DNA of 64,000 nt, taken from contig NZ_RQVQ01000002.1 of NCBI RefSeq assembly GCF_003865405.1, positions 97,734 through 161,733 of the forward strand, written 5' to 3'. How positions within the stretch are numbered: the stretch's first letter is position 1; the number at the start of each line of letters is the position of its first letter. The DNA comes from Paenimyroides tangerinum. Lineage in GTDB: Bacteria > Bacteroidota > Bacteroidia > Flavobacteriales > Flavobacteriaceae. Below, piece after piece: positions 1 to 9,046 of this stretch. Position numbers and translations under genes: made by a program. The notes below the pieces were generated by a model. That model ran no database searches, was not told where the DNA came from, and worked only from the letters and a program-made list of their open reading frames with translations.

Positions 1-1031
1 TCATCACCAAACACCTCTGTTTCAATCCACCATCGATCTGAGCGATCACTTTTATAGAAAATCAGCTCTTGCTCTTCTAGCGGAACAATATATTTAAAAT
101 AAGATATTTTGCTAATATAGGGATATTCATTCATTCTGTAATTAAATCCCTCACAAAAATACCATAAAATCTGAGCAATTAACAAACTTTCTTTAAAATC
201 GTTGTCAATATTAAAAATTCCAAATGAACTCACACGGTCACTTATACCAGAATATCGCGCTAAAGCGCAAATTTCACGCCCATCGAAGCCATTTGGATTG
301 TATTTTGAAAAACTTCCTGAGTCTGCAGATTTTATCGAATTTAAATCTAAACTCACCACATCGGCATCTCTCAAAATCGGCTCAGTAATTTGTAAATTAT
401 TCACAACTTCTCCGAGACGATAAGCTTCAAAATACATTTTATCAATCAAATCTATTTCTTCTTGCGAATTATAATACGTTTGATATCCAATATTACTAAA
501 ATTATATAAATTATTTGGCTCTTCCATAATAATTCTTGAAATAAAAGATTCAGATGGATTTACCATATCCGAAACTACATCAATTTTACTATCAATGGAA
601 ACAAAATTCACCATTTGCTCTAAGACATCATAACCGCGATAAATCGCATACGTCAAATCTTGTGAACCTCCTAATACCAAAGGAATTACCTTGTTTTTCA
701 ACAAATCTGTAACTACATTTTTTAATAAAAAATAAGTATCCTCAACTGAATTCCCTGCTTCGATTTGTCCTAAATCAACTAATTTAGAATTCCAATTCCC
801 AGGAAATAAACTGTAAAATTGTTGTCTAATATAAGAAAAATCTAAATCAATTTTTGGCTGATTATTTCCTCTAATTTCATTTACTGTAATCAAAGCAAAA
901 GAAAAGCCTTCTAATTCGGGAAAAAAATCTTCTGTATGAAAAACCGTATTTCTTCCAATCGAATGATTTGGCAACGCATTTACAAATTCAATTATATCGT
1001 TTGAAACAGGTTTTAAAAAATCATAAATCAT
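1..1031 (-). CDS. Arginase/formimidoylglutamase-like protein (ureohydrolase fold), 3' part outside window
   Basis: Read directly from the minus strand: an open frame of 343 codons runs from the ATG at 1031 to the window edge without a stop, so the C-terminus is missing. The product shows the ureohydrolase landmarks in order: GGSQD (residues 121-125), SIDSKID (145-151) and SLDLNSIKSAD (227-237). Family members of this kind are usually annotated as formimidoylglutamase or arginase family. Three of the six residues that normally bind the two manganese ions are replaced (Q124, K149, N231), so catalysis is doubtful. The start codon lies just downstream of the topA stop with a 3-nt gap, so the two are probably co-transcribed. 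The family assignment is fairly sure; the activity is not. Confidence 0.8.
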   Translation of the reverse strand, partial: MIYDFLKPVSNDIIEFVNALPNHSIGRNTVFHTEDFFPELEGFSFALITVNEIRGNNQPKIDLDFSYIRQQFYSLFPGNWNSKLVDLGQIEAGNSVEDTYFLLKNVVTDLLKNKVIPLVLGGSQDLTYAIYRGYDVLEQMVNFVSIDSKIDVVSDMVNPSESFISRIIMEEPNNLYNFSNIGYQTYYNSQEEIDLIDKMYFEAYRLGEVVNNLQITEPILRDADVVSLDLNSIKSADSGSFSKYNPNGFDGREICALARYSGISDRVSSFGIFNIDNDFKESLLIAQILWYFCEGFNYRMNEYPYISKISYFKYIVPLEEQELIFYKSDRSDRWWIETEVFGD

Positions 1032-1034
1032 TTC

Positions 1035-3569
1035 CTATTTCTTTTTTGTTGTTGTTTTAGAAACTGTTGTTTTCTTCGCAGGCGCTTTTTTAGCCGTAGT
1101 CGTCTTTTTAGCAGCTGTTTTTTTCGCAGGAGCCTTTTCTTCAATCAACTTTTTAACTTCTTCTAAAGTCATCGCAGCAGCATCTACGTCTTTCGACAAC
1201 TCAATTTTCACTTTTCCTTGTAAAATAACCGAACGTCCCCAACGTGCCTTTTCAACACGAATTCCTTCATCTTTCCAATTATGAATAACTTTATCAATCT
1301 CTTTTTGAACTTTCTCTTCGATCAAAATATTGATATCACTTTGTGAAAGATTATCGAAATCGTATTTTTTATTTACGTTAATAAACATTCCATTCCATTT
1401 GATAAAAGGTCCGAAACGACCAACACCTTTCTGAACTGGTAAACTATCATAAGTTGCAATTGGCGCATCGGCTTTTTGCTTTTCTTTAATCAAAACAACC
1501 GCGCGTTCCATATTCACATCCAAAGGTTCTTCTCCTTTTGGTAAAGAAATAAAAACAGCACCGTGACGTACATATGGTCCAAAACGTCCATTATTTACCT
1601 CAACTTCTTCGCCTTCAAAATCACCTAACATTTTAGGCAATAAAAACAAAGTCAAGGCTTCATCTAAACTTATAGTTCCAATATTTTGATCTGGACGTAA
1701 ACTAGCAAATTGCTTTTCTTCATCTTCCGCATCACCAATTTGAGCCATCGGTCCAAATTTTCCTAAACGAACCAAAATAGGTTTTCCTGATTTCGGATCA
1801 GTTCCTAAAATACGTTCTCCTGATTCACGGTCTGCGTTTTGCTCTACATCTTTTACAATCGGATGAAAATGACTATAAAAATCATTCATCATTTTTGTCC
1901 AATCTTCATTTCCAGCAGCAATCTCATCAAAATCTTGCTCAACTTTTGCTGTGAAATTATAATCTAAAATAGTTTCGAAATTCTTAACTAAGAAATCTGT
2001 AACAATAATTCCGATATCCGTAGGAATTAATTTTCCTTTATCAGCTCCAACTTTTTCAATTTGAACAGATGCTTGAACTTCATTTCCAACTAATCTCAAA
2101 ACTTCATATTTACGTTCGGTTCCTTCAGCTGTACCTTTTTCGATATAATTACGAGCAATAATGGTAGAAATCGTCGGTGCATAAGTTGACGGACGACCAA
2201 TCCCTAACTCCTCCAACTTCTTAACCAAAGCTGCTTCTGAATATCGAGCTGGCGGACGAGAAAAACGCTCAGTCGCAACAATTCCGTTATTTTGTAAAGC
2301 TTCATTAACTTTTAATGCAGGCAACATTCCTTCTTGTTCTTCTTCATCATCATCGTGACCTTCTAAATACACTTTCAAGAAACCTTCAAAAAGCAAAACT
2401 TCTCCAGTTGCGTGAAAATGTTCCTTATGTTTGTCTGCAACAACATTAACGTTTGTACGTTCCAAAGCTGCATCGCTCATTTGAGAAGCCAACGTACGTT
2501 TCCAAATCAAATCATACAAACGAGCTTGGTCACGGTCTATATTCACCGAATGACGCGACATATCTGTTGGACGAATCGCCTCGTGAGCTTCTTGGGCTCC
2601 TTTTGCTTTTGTTGTATAAACTCGAGGCTTACTAAACTCAGCTCCATAAGACTTTACAATCTCAGCTTCGGCAGCAGCCATCGCATCTTTAGAAAGATTT
2701 ACACTATCTGTTCTCATATAGGTAATCAATCCGCTTTCGTACAAACGTTGCGCTAACATCATTGTTTGACCAACCGAATAATACAATTTACGAGAAGCTT
2801 CCTGTTGTAAAGTTGAAGTTGTAAATGGTGCAGCAGGAGATTTTTTTGTAGGTTTAGTTTCCAAGTCAGAAACTTTGAATTGTGCACCAATATTTTGATG
2901 TAAGAAGGTTTCTGCTTCTTCTTTTGTTTTAAAATTTTTAGGAAGTTTCGCTTTAAACGATTTTCCTTTTTCTGTAATGAATTCGGCAGTAACACTAAAT
3001 GAACCCTGTGGATTAAAGGCATCAATTTCTTTTTCACGTTCAACAATCAAACGAACAGAAACAGATTGCACACGACCAGCAGATAATCCGCTTCGAACTT
3101 TTTTCCACAAAACTGGAGATAATTCGTAACCCACTAAACGGTCTAAAACACGACGCGCTTGTTGAGCGTTTACCAAATTATAATCAATTTTACGTGGATT
3201 ATCAATCGCTTTTAAGATTGCCGATTTAGTGATTTCGTGAAAAACAATACGCTTAGTGTTTTCTTCTTTCAATTTTAATTCTTCCGCCAAGTGCCAAGCA
3301 ATGGCCTCACCCTCGCGGTCTTCATCGGAAGCCAACCAAACCATTTCTGCTTTTTTAGAAAGGTCTTTTAATTTTTTAACAACTGCTTTTTTATCTGCAG
3401 AAACTTCGTATTTCGGTTTGAAATTATTTTCAATATCAATTCCCATTTCCTTTGCAGGAATATCGGCAATATGTCCGAAACTTGATTCTACTTGATAATC
3501 TGGTCCTAAAAATTTTTCTATCGTTTTTGCCTTAGCAGGCGACTCCACTATCACTAAATTCTTTGCCAT
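1035..3569 (-). CDS. topA: DNA topoisomerase I (type IA)
   Basis: Relaxes negatively supercoiled DNA by single-strand passage. The 844-residue protein starts with a Toprim domain (AKNLVIVESPAKAKTIEKF, acidic DEDRE motif at 82-86). The active-site tyrosine is Y284 in LITYMRTDS. The C-terminal part contains repeated Toprim-associated modules (GRFGPYVRHG, GRFGPFIKW) instead of clear zinc fingers, and the protein ends in a Lys/Ala/Thr-rich tail from about residue 815 that probably binds DNA electrostatically. It is the first gene of a minus-strand unit followed 3 nt later by the arginase-like gene. A TAnnTTTG promoter lies just upstream. Confidence 0.97.
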   Translation of the reverse strand: MAKNLVIVESPAKAKTIEKFLGPDYQVESSFGHIADIPAKEMGIDIENNFKPKYEVSADKKAVVKKLKDLSKKAEMVWLASDEDREGEAIAWHLAEELKLKEENTKRIVFHEITKSAILKAIDNPRKIDYNLVNAQQARRVLDRLVGYELSPVLWKKVRSGLSAGRVQSVSVRLIVEREKEIDAFNPQGSFSVTAEFITEKGKSFKAKLPKNFKTKEEAETFLHQNIGAQFKVSDLETKPTKKSPAAPFTTSTLQQEASRKLYYSVGQTMMLAQRLYESGLITYMRTDSVNLSKDAMAAAEAEIVKSYGAEFSKPRVYTTKAKGAQEAHEAIRPTDMSRHSVNIDRDQARLYDLIWKRTLASQMSDAALERTNVNVVADKHKEHFHATGEVLLFEGFLKVYLEGHDDDEEEQEGMLPALKVNEALQNNGIVATERFSRPPARYSEAALVKKLEELGIGRPSTYAPTISTIIARNYIEKGTAEGTERKYEVLRLVGNEVQASVQIEKVGADKGKLIPTDIGIIVTDFLVKNFETILDYNFTAKVEQDFDEIAAGNEDWTKMMNDFYSHFHPIVKDVEQNADRESGERILGTDPKSGKPILVRLGKFGPMAQIGDAEDEEKQFASLRPDQNIGTISLDEALTLFLLPKMLGDFEGEEVEVNNGRFGPYVRHGAVFISLPKGEEPLDVNMERAVVLIKEKQKADAPIATYDSLPVQKGVGRFGPFIKWNGMFINVNKKYDFDNLSQSDINILIEEKVQKEIDKVIHNWKDEGIRVEKARWGRSVILQGKVKIELSKDVDAAAMTLEEVKKLIEEKAPAKKTAAKKTTTAKKAPAKKTTVSKTTTKKK

Positions 3570-3588
3570 TCTTCATTTTTTTGAAGGA

Positions 3589-3596
3589 CAAAAATA
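3589..3596 (-). promoter_or_regulatory. Candidate -7 box for topA (TATTTTTG)
   Basis: On the minus strand TATTTTTG fits the Bacteroidota -7 consensus TAnnTTTG and sits about 20 nt before the topA start codon. No strong -33 element is obvious, so the call rests on the -7 match and position. Confidence 0.5.
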
Positions 3597-3689
3597 TAGG
3601 ATTTTTTTAATATAAAAGATTTTTCAATTTTAAAATTGCTTTTTTTCTCATACCTTAATATATATAACGAGTAAATTAGAGCCCAAAAA

Positions 3690-4592
3690 TCAAGAATATT
3701 GAGCTAAATTTTCTAATATTTTATTCTTAATTTCCTGAACCAAACTTTTCGGCTCTAATACTTTAACCTCTTTTCCCATCGCTAAAATTTCCATTACAAA
3801 ATCATACGTAGGAATTAATTCTAACGAAATGATAAAAATTTCATTTTCTTGGAGAATCAATTTCTGAGTATGATGTAACGGAAGCGTTTCTAAATAGCGA
3901 TATTGACTTTCGGAACATTGAATTTTTATATTCTGAATTTTCTCATCCGATTTTAAAATCCCAAAAACATTTTGATATTCTTTTTCAACATCAAAATCTA
4001 TTTTGACAAAAAAAGAATCTTTCAAAACTTCTAATTTCGAAATTCGGTCTAAACTAAAAGATTTTACAACCTCATCTTTTGAATCTTTCGCTAACAAATA
4101 CCAACGGTTTTTAGATTCTTTAATAGCAATAGGTGAAACTTTTCGAATTGAACTTTTTCCGCTATGATTTAAAAAATTCAAATAAGTAATTTCTAAAACC
4201 TTTAAATTTTTAATTGCTTTTATAATTTCAGAAAAATACTCGGTACCATTCGCTTTACGCTTTTCTAAAAAAACAATCCCTGCAGTTTCATTTGAACTTT
4301 TGATTAAACTAGTAATCTCAATCGCTTCAAGCAAACGAATTTTGCCATCTTCGCTGAAAATCTCTTTTATATAATATTCATTTGTAGAACGATTACATAC
4401 AATTTCAATTCCAAATAACGAATCGATTTCTTTAATATCACGTTGAAAAGTACGTTTAGAAATTACAAAATCTTCCTCTGAATCGCTTTTATTTTCAAGT
4501 TTACGAAGTACCTCATCAAAAGTTAAATGCGCACCGTTTCTGAACATTTCGACAATCAAAGCCAATCGACTAAAAAATATATTTTTTGACAT
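3690..4592 (-). CDS. WYL-domain transcriptional regulator
   Basis: A 300-residue protein with an N-terminal winged helix-turn-helix (about 1-75, including SKRTFQRDIKEID), a central WYL domain (about 115-200, with LNHSGKSSIRKVSPIAI and NRWYLLA) and a WCX-like C-terminal extension. WYL proteins are ligand-sensing regulators thought to bind nucleotide or nucleic-acid ligands. The start codon overlaps the stop of the upstream SLOG-esterase gene by one base (TAATG), so the two are translationally coupled and likely act together. About 120 bases without a clear hairpin separate it from the topA start region. Confidence 0.88.
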   Translation of the reverse strand: MSKNIFFSRLALIVEMFRNGAHLTFDEVLRKLENKSDSEEDFVISKRTFQRDIKEIDSLFGIEIVCNRSTNEYYIKEIFSEDGKIRLLEAIEITSLIKSSNETAGIVFLEKRKANGTEYFSEIIKAIKNLKVLEITYLNFLNHSGKSSIRKVSPIAIKESKNRWYLLAKDSKDEVVKSFSLDRISKLEVLKDSFFVKIDFDVEKEYQNVFGILKSDEKIQNIKIQCSESQYRYLETLPLHHTQKLILQENEIFIISLELIPTYDFVMEILAMGKEVKVLEPKSLVQEIKNKILENLAQYS

Positions 4593-5632
4593 TATAAACT
4601 TTTTAAATAAGTTGACAATTCATTTTTAAAAACTGAAATCGGAACTCCGTGAGCCATTTCGTGATTCATCAAAATTGAAATTTGAGAATCGGTTTTATAA
4701 GTTTCTAAAAAATCGAAGGTTTTTTCGTTTGGAACCACATCATCCTTTGATCCTAATAAAATGGTGATTTTGGTTTTATGAAGATTTACAGTTGGAATTT
4801 CTTGAAAAACCGAACGTTCTTTCAATGCTGGATTAAACAAAAAGGCAGGCTTATTCATCATTTGCGAAAGATAAAAACCAGCAAATCCTCCCATACTACT
4901 TCCAATGATTACGTCGAAATTATCATTTATATATTTTTCAAAAACTAACGAAATGCAATTTTCATCAACAAAATAATCTAAATCTGGAGCGATTACTTCT
5001 CCAAATTCTTCAAGTATCAATCGCTTTTCTGCACTAAGTTTACTTTCTAATCCGTGTAAATATAAAATTTTCATATTTCTATTTTTAAATGAATTAATAT
5101 ACAAATCTTCTATTGCCTGAATGCCAAACATATTAATTTTACGAGTTCCAATTCCTGCGAAATTTTCGTTTGTAATCTTTGGTTTAAACTCACAAACCAA
5201 AAACCGATTTATCTCAAAATCCCAATAATACCAACGCGTTTCATTTTGGTCAAAAACAAAAACTGGTTTATTCGAATCAATTGCCATCTGAACCGCCCAA
5301 CCCGTTCCGCCTTTTACAAACTGAACTTCATTAGTACGTTTGATACTTCCAATAGCAAAAATTTCATTCGCATTTTTGACCTGAAACCAATTTCGAGCTA
5401 ATAAATTAATCATCCGATGGTATCGAAATCTTTGCAACGTAACATTTGCTCTTTCTACCATTTGACAACCTTCGTGAAATTCATTTTGAGTTAATTCGCT
5501 TTTATTTTCTGAATAATGGTGTTTGGTTTTATAAGAATATGCAATGGTTTTTACATTGAAATTTTTTCCAAAAGTTTCAAAATAAAAATCAGCTCCAGCC
5601 GCACCTCCCGAATGACAAATAAAATTTTTCAT
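4592..5632 (-). CDS. SLOG-family Rossmann domain fused to YqiA-like alpha/beta hydrolase
   Basis: A 346-residue protein with two parts. Residues 1 to about 185 look like a SLOG/DprA-type nucleotide-binding Rossmann domain: HSGGAAGAD at 7-15 and KGGTGWAVQMAID at 107-119. Residues 187-346 look like a small YqiA/UPF0227-type esterase: YLHGLES near its start, nucleophile S246 in GSSMGG, acidic residue D297 or D298, and H328. The junction has a methionine (M187, codon 5072-5074) from which the hydrolase could start alone as a 160-residue protein, about the normal size for that family. The gene overlaps the WYL regulator by one base. The substrate is unknown. The fusion is seen directly; the domain names are by recognition. 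Confidence 0.72.
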   Translation of the reverse strand: MKNFICHSGGAAGADFYFETFGKNFNVKTIAYSYKTKHHYSENKSELTQNEFHEGCQMVERANVTLQRFRYHRMINLLARNWFQVKNANEIFAIGSIKRTNEVQFVKGGTGWAVQMAIDSNKPVFVFDQNETRWYYWDFEINRFLVCEFKPKITNENFAGIGTRKINMFGIQAIEDLYINSFKNRNMKILYLHGLESKLSAEKRLILEEFGEVIAPDLDYFVDENCISLVFEKYINDNFDVIIGSSMGGFAGFYLSQMMNKPAFLFNPALKERSVFQEIPTVNLHKTKITILLGSKDDVVPNEKTFDFLETYKTDSQISILMNHEMAHGVPISVFKNELSTYLKSL

Positions 5633-5716
5633 TGCTAAATAATTTGGTTAAAATTACAAAAATAGATTTGAAAGAAGACAAAAAATGTCGCTTGAAAAAT
5701 ATTTATTACAAACCAC

Positions 5717-5757
5717 AATGACATCTTGTCATTAAGAAAAAATATATTGTATCTTTG
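5717..5757 (+). promoter_or_regulatory. Promoter of the miaB operon with overlapping palindrome
   Basis: TATCTTTG (5750-5757) matches the -7 consensus TAnnTTTG. Upstream, AATGACA-TCT-TGTCATT (5717-5733) is a perfect 7-bp inverted repeat with a 3-base spacer that covers the expected -33 region, placed as an operator would be. No regulator is assigned. Confidence 0.55.
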
Positions 5758-5787
5758 CTAATTGATTAGTACACTTTTAGTCGATTT

Positions 5788-7233
5788 ATGGAAAAGGTAA
5801 TTGAAGAAAATAAACAAGGAACAAGCTTAGTTCTAGAACAAAAAGCAGATAACAAAAAGAAGCTTTTTATTGAAAGTTACGGATGTCAGATGAATTTTTC
5901 TGATAGTGAAATCGTTGCTTCAATTTTAGCAGATCAAGGATATAATACCACACAAAATTTAGAAGAAGCTGATTTAGTTTTAGTAAACACTTGTTCTATC
6001 AGAGATAAAGCCGAACAAACCGTTCGTAAACGTTTAGAAAAATATAACGCAGTTAAGAAAATCAATCCAGGTATGAAGGTTGGAGTTCTTGGTTGTATGG
6101 CTGAACGTTTGAAAAGTAAGTTTTTAGAAGAAGAAAAAATTGTAGATATGGTTGTTGGACCAGATGCTTACAAAGATATTCCAAATTTATTAGCCGAAGT
6201 CGAAGAAGGTAGAGATGCCATTAACGTTATTCTTTCAAAAGAAGAAACTTATGGAGACATCGCTCCTGTTCGTTTAAATTCAAACGGTGTTACAGCATTT
6301 GTATCAATCACTCGTGGTTGCGATAATATGTGTACATTCTGTGTAGTTCCTTTTACTCGCGGGCGCGAACGCAGCCGTGAACCGAAAAGTATCATCGAAG
6401 AAATTCAAGATTTATCAAACAGAGGTTTTAAAGAAGTTACTTTATTAGGTCAAAACGTAGATAGCTACCTTTGGTATGGCGGTGGTTTAAAGAAAGATTA
6501 CGACAAAGCTACAGAAATGCAAAAAGCAACAGCAGTTGATTTTGCTCAATTGTTAGATTCTTGTGCTTCGCAATTCCCAAAAATGCGTTTCCGTTTTTCT
6601 ACGTCAAATCCACAAGATATGCACGATGAAGTTTTACACATTGTAGCAAAACATCACAACGTTTGTAAATACATTCATTTACCAGTTCAATCAGGTTCTA
6701 CTCGTATCTTAAAAGAAATGAACCGTCAACACACACGTGAAGAATATATGGAGCTGGTTGACCGTATTTATAAAATAGTTCCAGGAATTTCATTATCTCA
6801 AGATATGATTACTGGATTCCCTACAGAAACAGAAGAAGACCACCAAGATACTTTATCTTTAATGGAATATGTAAGATATGACTTTGGTTATATGTTTGCT
6901 TATTCTGAAAGACCAGGAACATTAGCTGCTCGTAAATTAGAAGATGACATTCCAGAGGAAGTTAAAAAACGTAGATTACAAGAAATTGTAGATTTACAAC
7001 AACGTATTGCACTAGAACAAACCAGACGTTTTGTTGGACAAACAGTTGAAGTTTTGATTGAAAAAACTTCAAAAAAATCTGACGAACATTGGTCTGGAAG
7101 AAATTCTCAAAACACAACTGTGGTTTTCAACAAAGAAAATTACAAAGTTGGAGATTTCGTAAACGTAAAAATTACAGATTGTACATCAGCAACATTAATT
7201 GGTGAAGCAATCGGATATAGCGAAATGCAATAA
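5788..7233 (+). CDS. miaB: tRNA-2-methylthio-N6-dimethylallyladenosine synthase
   Basis: Radical-SAM methylthiotransferase that converts i6A37 to ms2i6A37 in tRNAs reading UNN codons. The 481-residue protein has all expected parts: N-terminal UPF0004 domain with cluster cysteines C33, C69 and C103, radical-SAM motif GCDNMCTFC with C178, C182 and C185, and a C-terminal TRAM domain (about 410-475). Length is typical. It is the first gene of a tight plus-strand operon continuing with a sigma-54 activator 23 nt later. Confidence 0.97.
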   Translation: MEKVIEENKQGTSLVLEQKADNKKKLFIESYGCQMNFSDSEIVASILADQGYNTTQNLEEADLVLVNTCSIRDKAEQTVRKRLEKYNAVKKINPGMKVGVLGCMAERLKSKFLEEEKIVDMVVGPDAYKDIPNLLAEVEEGRDAINVILSKEETYGDIAPVRLNSNGVTAFVSITRGCDNMCTFCVVPFTRGRERSREPKSIIEEIQDLSNRGFKEVTLLGQNVDSYLWYGGGLKKDYDKATEMQKATAVDFAQLLDSCASQFPKMRFRFSTSNPQDMHDEVLHIVAKHHNVCKYIHLPVQSGSTRILKEMNRQHTREEYMELVDRIYKIVPGISLSQDMITGFPTETEEDHQDTLSLMEYVRYDFGYMFAYSERPGTLAARKLEDDIPEEVKKRRLQEIVDLQQRIALEQTRRFVGQTVEVLIEKTSKKSDEHWSGRNSQNTTVVFNKENYKVGDFVNVKITDCTSATLIGEAIGYSEMQ

Positions 7234-7256
7234 TCTTTTATATTAAGAAACAAGAA

Positions 7257-8528
7257 ATGGAAAACATTCAATCCATAAAACAACGATTTGGCATTATTGG
7301 AAACGATCCGAAATTAAATCGTGCACTTGAAAAAGCGATTCAGGTTGCACCGACTGATATTTCTGTTTTGGTAACCGGAGAAAGTGGTGTGGGAAAAGAA
7401 AGTATTCCAAAAATCATACACGCACTTTCACACAGAAAACACGGTAAATATATTGCCGTGAACTGTGGTGCGATTCCTGAAGGAACGATAGATTCTGAAC
7501 TTTTTGGTCACGAGAAAGGTGCTTTCACTGGAGCTGTTGGTTCTCGTGAAGGATATTTTGAAGTTGCCAACGGCGGAACCATTTTTTTAGATGAAGTTGG
7601 TGAATTACCTTTAACAACTCAAGTTCGATTATTACGTGTTTTGGAAAATGGTGAATTTATGAAAGTAGGTTCCTCAAAAGTAGAAAAAACAGATGTACGA
7701 ATTGTTGCCGCAACCAATGTAAAAATGTTTGAAGCAATTGACAAAGGTAAGTTCAGAGAAGATTTATATTATCGTTTGAGTACGGTAGAAATTTCACTTC
7801 CTCCTTTACGTGAGCGTGGTGAAGACATTCATTTGTTGTTTAGAAAATTTTCGTCAGATTTCGCTCATAAATACAAAATGCCACCGATTAAATTAACAGA
7901 CCAAGCAGCGGCTTACCTGAAACAATATCGTTGGGATGGAAATATTCGTCAATTGAGAAATATTGCAGAACAAATTTCTGTTATCGAAACCAATCGCGAA
8001 ATAAGTTTAGAAACCATACAATCGTATTTACCAAATCGCAACAAACAATTACCTTCGGTTATCGAAAGTAAAAAAGCTGAAAGTGATTTTAGTAACGAAA
8101 GAGAAATTTTATACAAAGTTCTTTTTGATATGAAAAGTGACTTGAATGATTTAAAAAAACTTACTTTAGAGTTAATGAAAAACGGAACTTCAAGTAATGT
8201 TCAAGAAAATAACAAATCATTAATTCAGAAAATTTACGGTCAGCCAGAAGAAAAATCAGAACTTGAAAAAAATCAGCCAAGAGCATTTGAAAAACATCAA
8301 ACAGAATCTTATGCTGAAGAAATGGAAGATGAAGACGATGATTTCGAACCTTATTTGATTGCTGAAACGATTGATATTGATGATGAAAATCTTCGTTTAG
8401 ATGAAAAAGAAATTCAGTTAATCAAGAAAGCTTTAGAAAGAAATAACGGAAAACGTAAAGCGGCGGCAGACGAATTAGGAATTTCAGAACGAACGCTTTA
8501 TCGTAAAATAAAACAATATGATTTATAA
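7257..8528 (+). CDS. Sigma-54-dependent transcriptional activator without receiver domain
   Basis: A 423-residue bacterial enhancer-binding protein. The AAA+ domain starts almost at the N-terminus: Walker A GESGVGKE (41-48), sigma-54 contact loop GAFTGA (88-93), Walker B region GGTIFLDEVGELP (106-118) and the arginine-finger region LPPLRERGEDIHLL. An acidic, low-complexity linker (about 330-385) leads to a Fis-type helix-turn-helix at the end (RKAAADELGISERTLYRKI). There is no receiver, GAF or PAS sensory domain, so activity is probably set by abundance or a partner protein. It overlaps lptE by 11 bases. Confidence 0.92.
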   Translation: MENIQSIKQRFGIIGNDPKLNRALEKAIQVAPTDISVLVTGESGVGKESIPKIIHALSHRKHGKYIAVNCGAIPEGTIDSELFGHEKGAFTGAVGSREGYFEVANGGTIFLDEVGELPLTTQVRLLRVLENGEFMKVGSSKVEKTDVRIVAATNVKMFEAIDKGKFREDLYYRLSTVEISLPPLRERGEDIHLLFRKFSSDFAHKYKMPPIKLTDQAAAYLKQYRWDGNIRQLRNIAEQISVIETNREISLETIQSYLPNRNKQLPSVIESKKAESDFSNEREILYKVLFDMKSDLNDLKKLTLELMKNGTSSNVQENNKSLIQKIYGQPEEKSELEKNQPRAFEKHQTESYAEEMEDEDDDFEPYLIAETIDIDDENLRLDEKEIQLIKKALERNNGKRKAAADELGISERTLYRKIKQYDL

Positions 8529-9042
8529 AAACATCATAAAAAAAACAAAACTAGTGAGTTTATTATTTGCATTCGCTTTCATTTTGAATGGATGCGGTGC
8601 CTATAATTTTACAGGAACAGGTAAAATCGATGCAAATACATTTCAGGTAAATAATTTCCTGAATAATGCAGAACTTGTTGAACCAGGAATTGACCGTATA
8701 TTTACTGTTGCCTTACAAGAAATTATTATGGGACAAACCAGTTTAAACTTAACAAACACTGGTGGAGATTTATTATATGAAGGAGAAATTACAGAATATC
8801 GTATTTCACCAATGACGGCAACAGCAGAACAAACTGCTGCACAGAACAGACTTTATATTTCAATCCAAGTTCGTTTTACAAATAAAAACAAACCTGATGA
8901 TGATTTTGACAAGGCATTTTCATTCTTCTATGATTATCCTGCAAATGACCAATTAACTGGACCAACTTTATCAGCGGCATTAGATGTGATTTATGAACGA
9001 ATTACGCAAGATATTTTCAACGCTTCACTAGCAAAATGGTAA
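8518..9042 (+). CDS. lptE: LptE-family LPS-assembly lipoprotein
   Basis: A 174-residue lipoprotein with signal peptide and lipobox (LNGCGAYNFTG). It fits the Bacteroidota LptE family, the outer-membrane plug of the LptD translocon that delivers LPS to the surface. The start overlaps the end of the activator gene by 11 bases. Sequence conservation in LptE is weak, so the call relies on the lipobox, the GAYNFTG start and the conserved neighbourhood with secG. Confidence 0.8.
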   Translation: MIYKNIIKKTKLVSLLFAFAFILNGCGAYNFTGTGKIDANTFQVNNFLNNAELVEPGIDRIFTVALQEIIMGQTSLNLTNTGGDLLYEGEITEYRISPMTATAEQTAAQNRLYISIQVRFTNKNKPDDDFDKAFSFFYDYPANDQLTGPTLSAALDVIYERITQDIFNASLAKW

Positions 9043-9046
9043 AAAA

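Noticed and set aside
202..423. 73-codon plus-strand frame at the left edge
   Set aside because: It is antisense to the arginase-like gene, whose frame shows clear family motifs.
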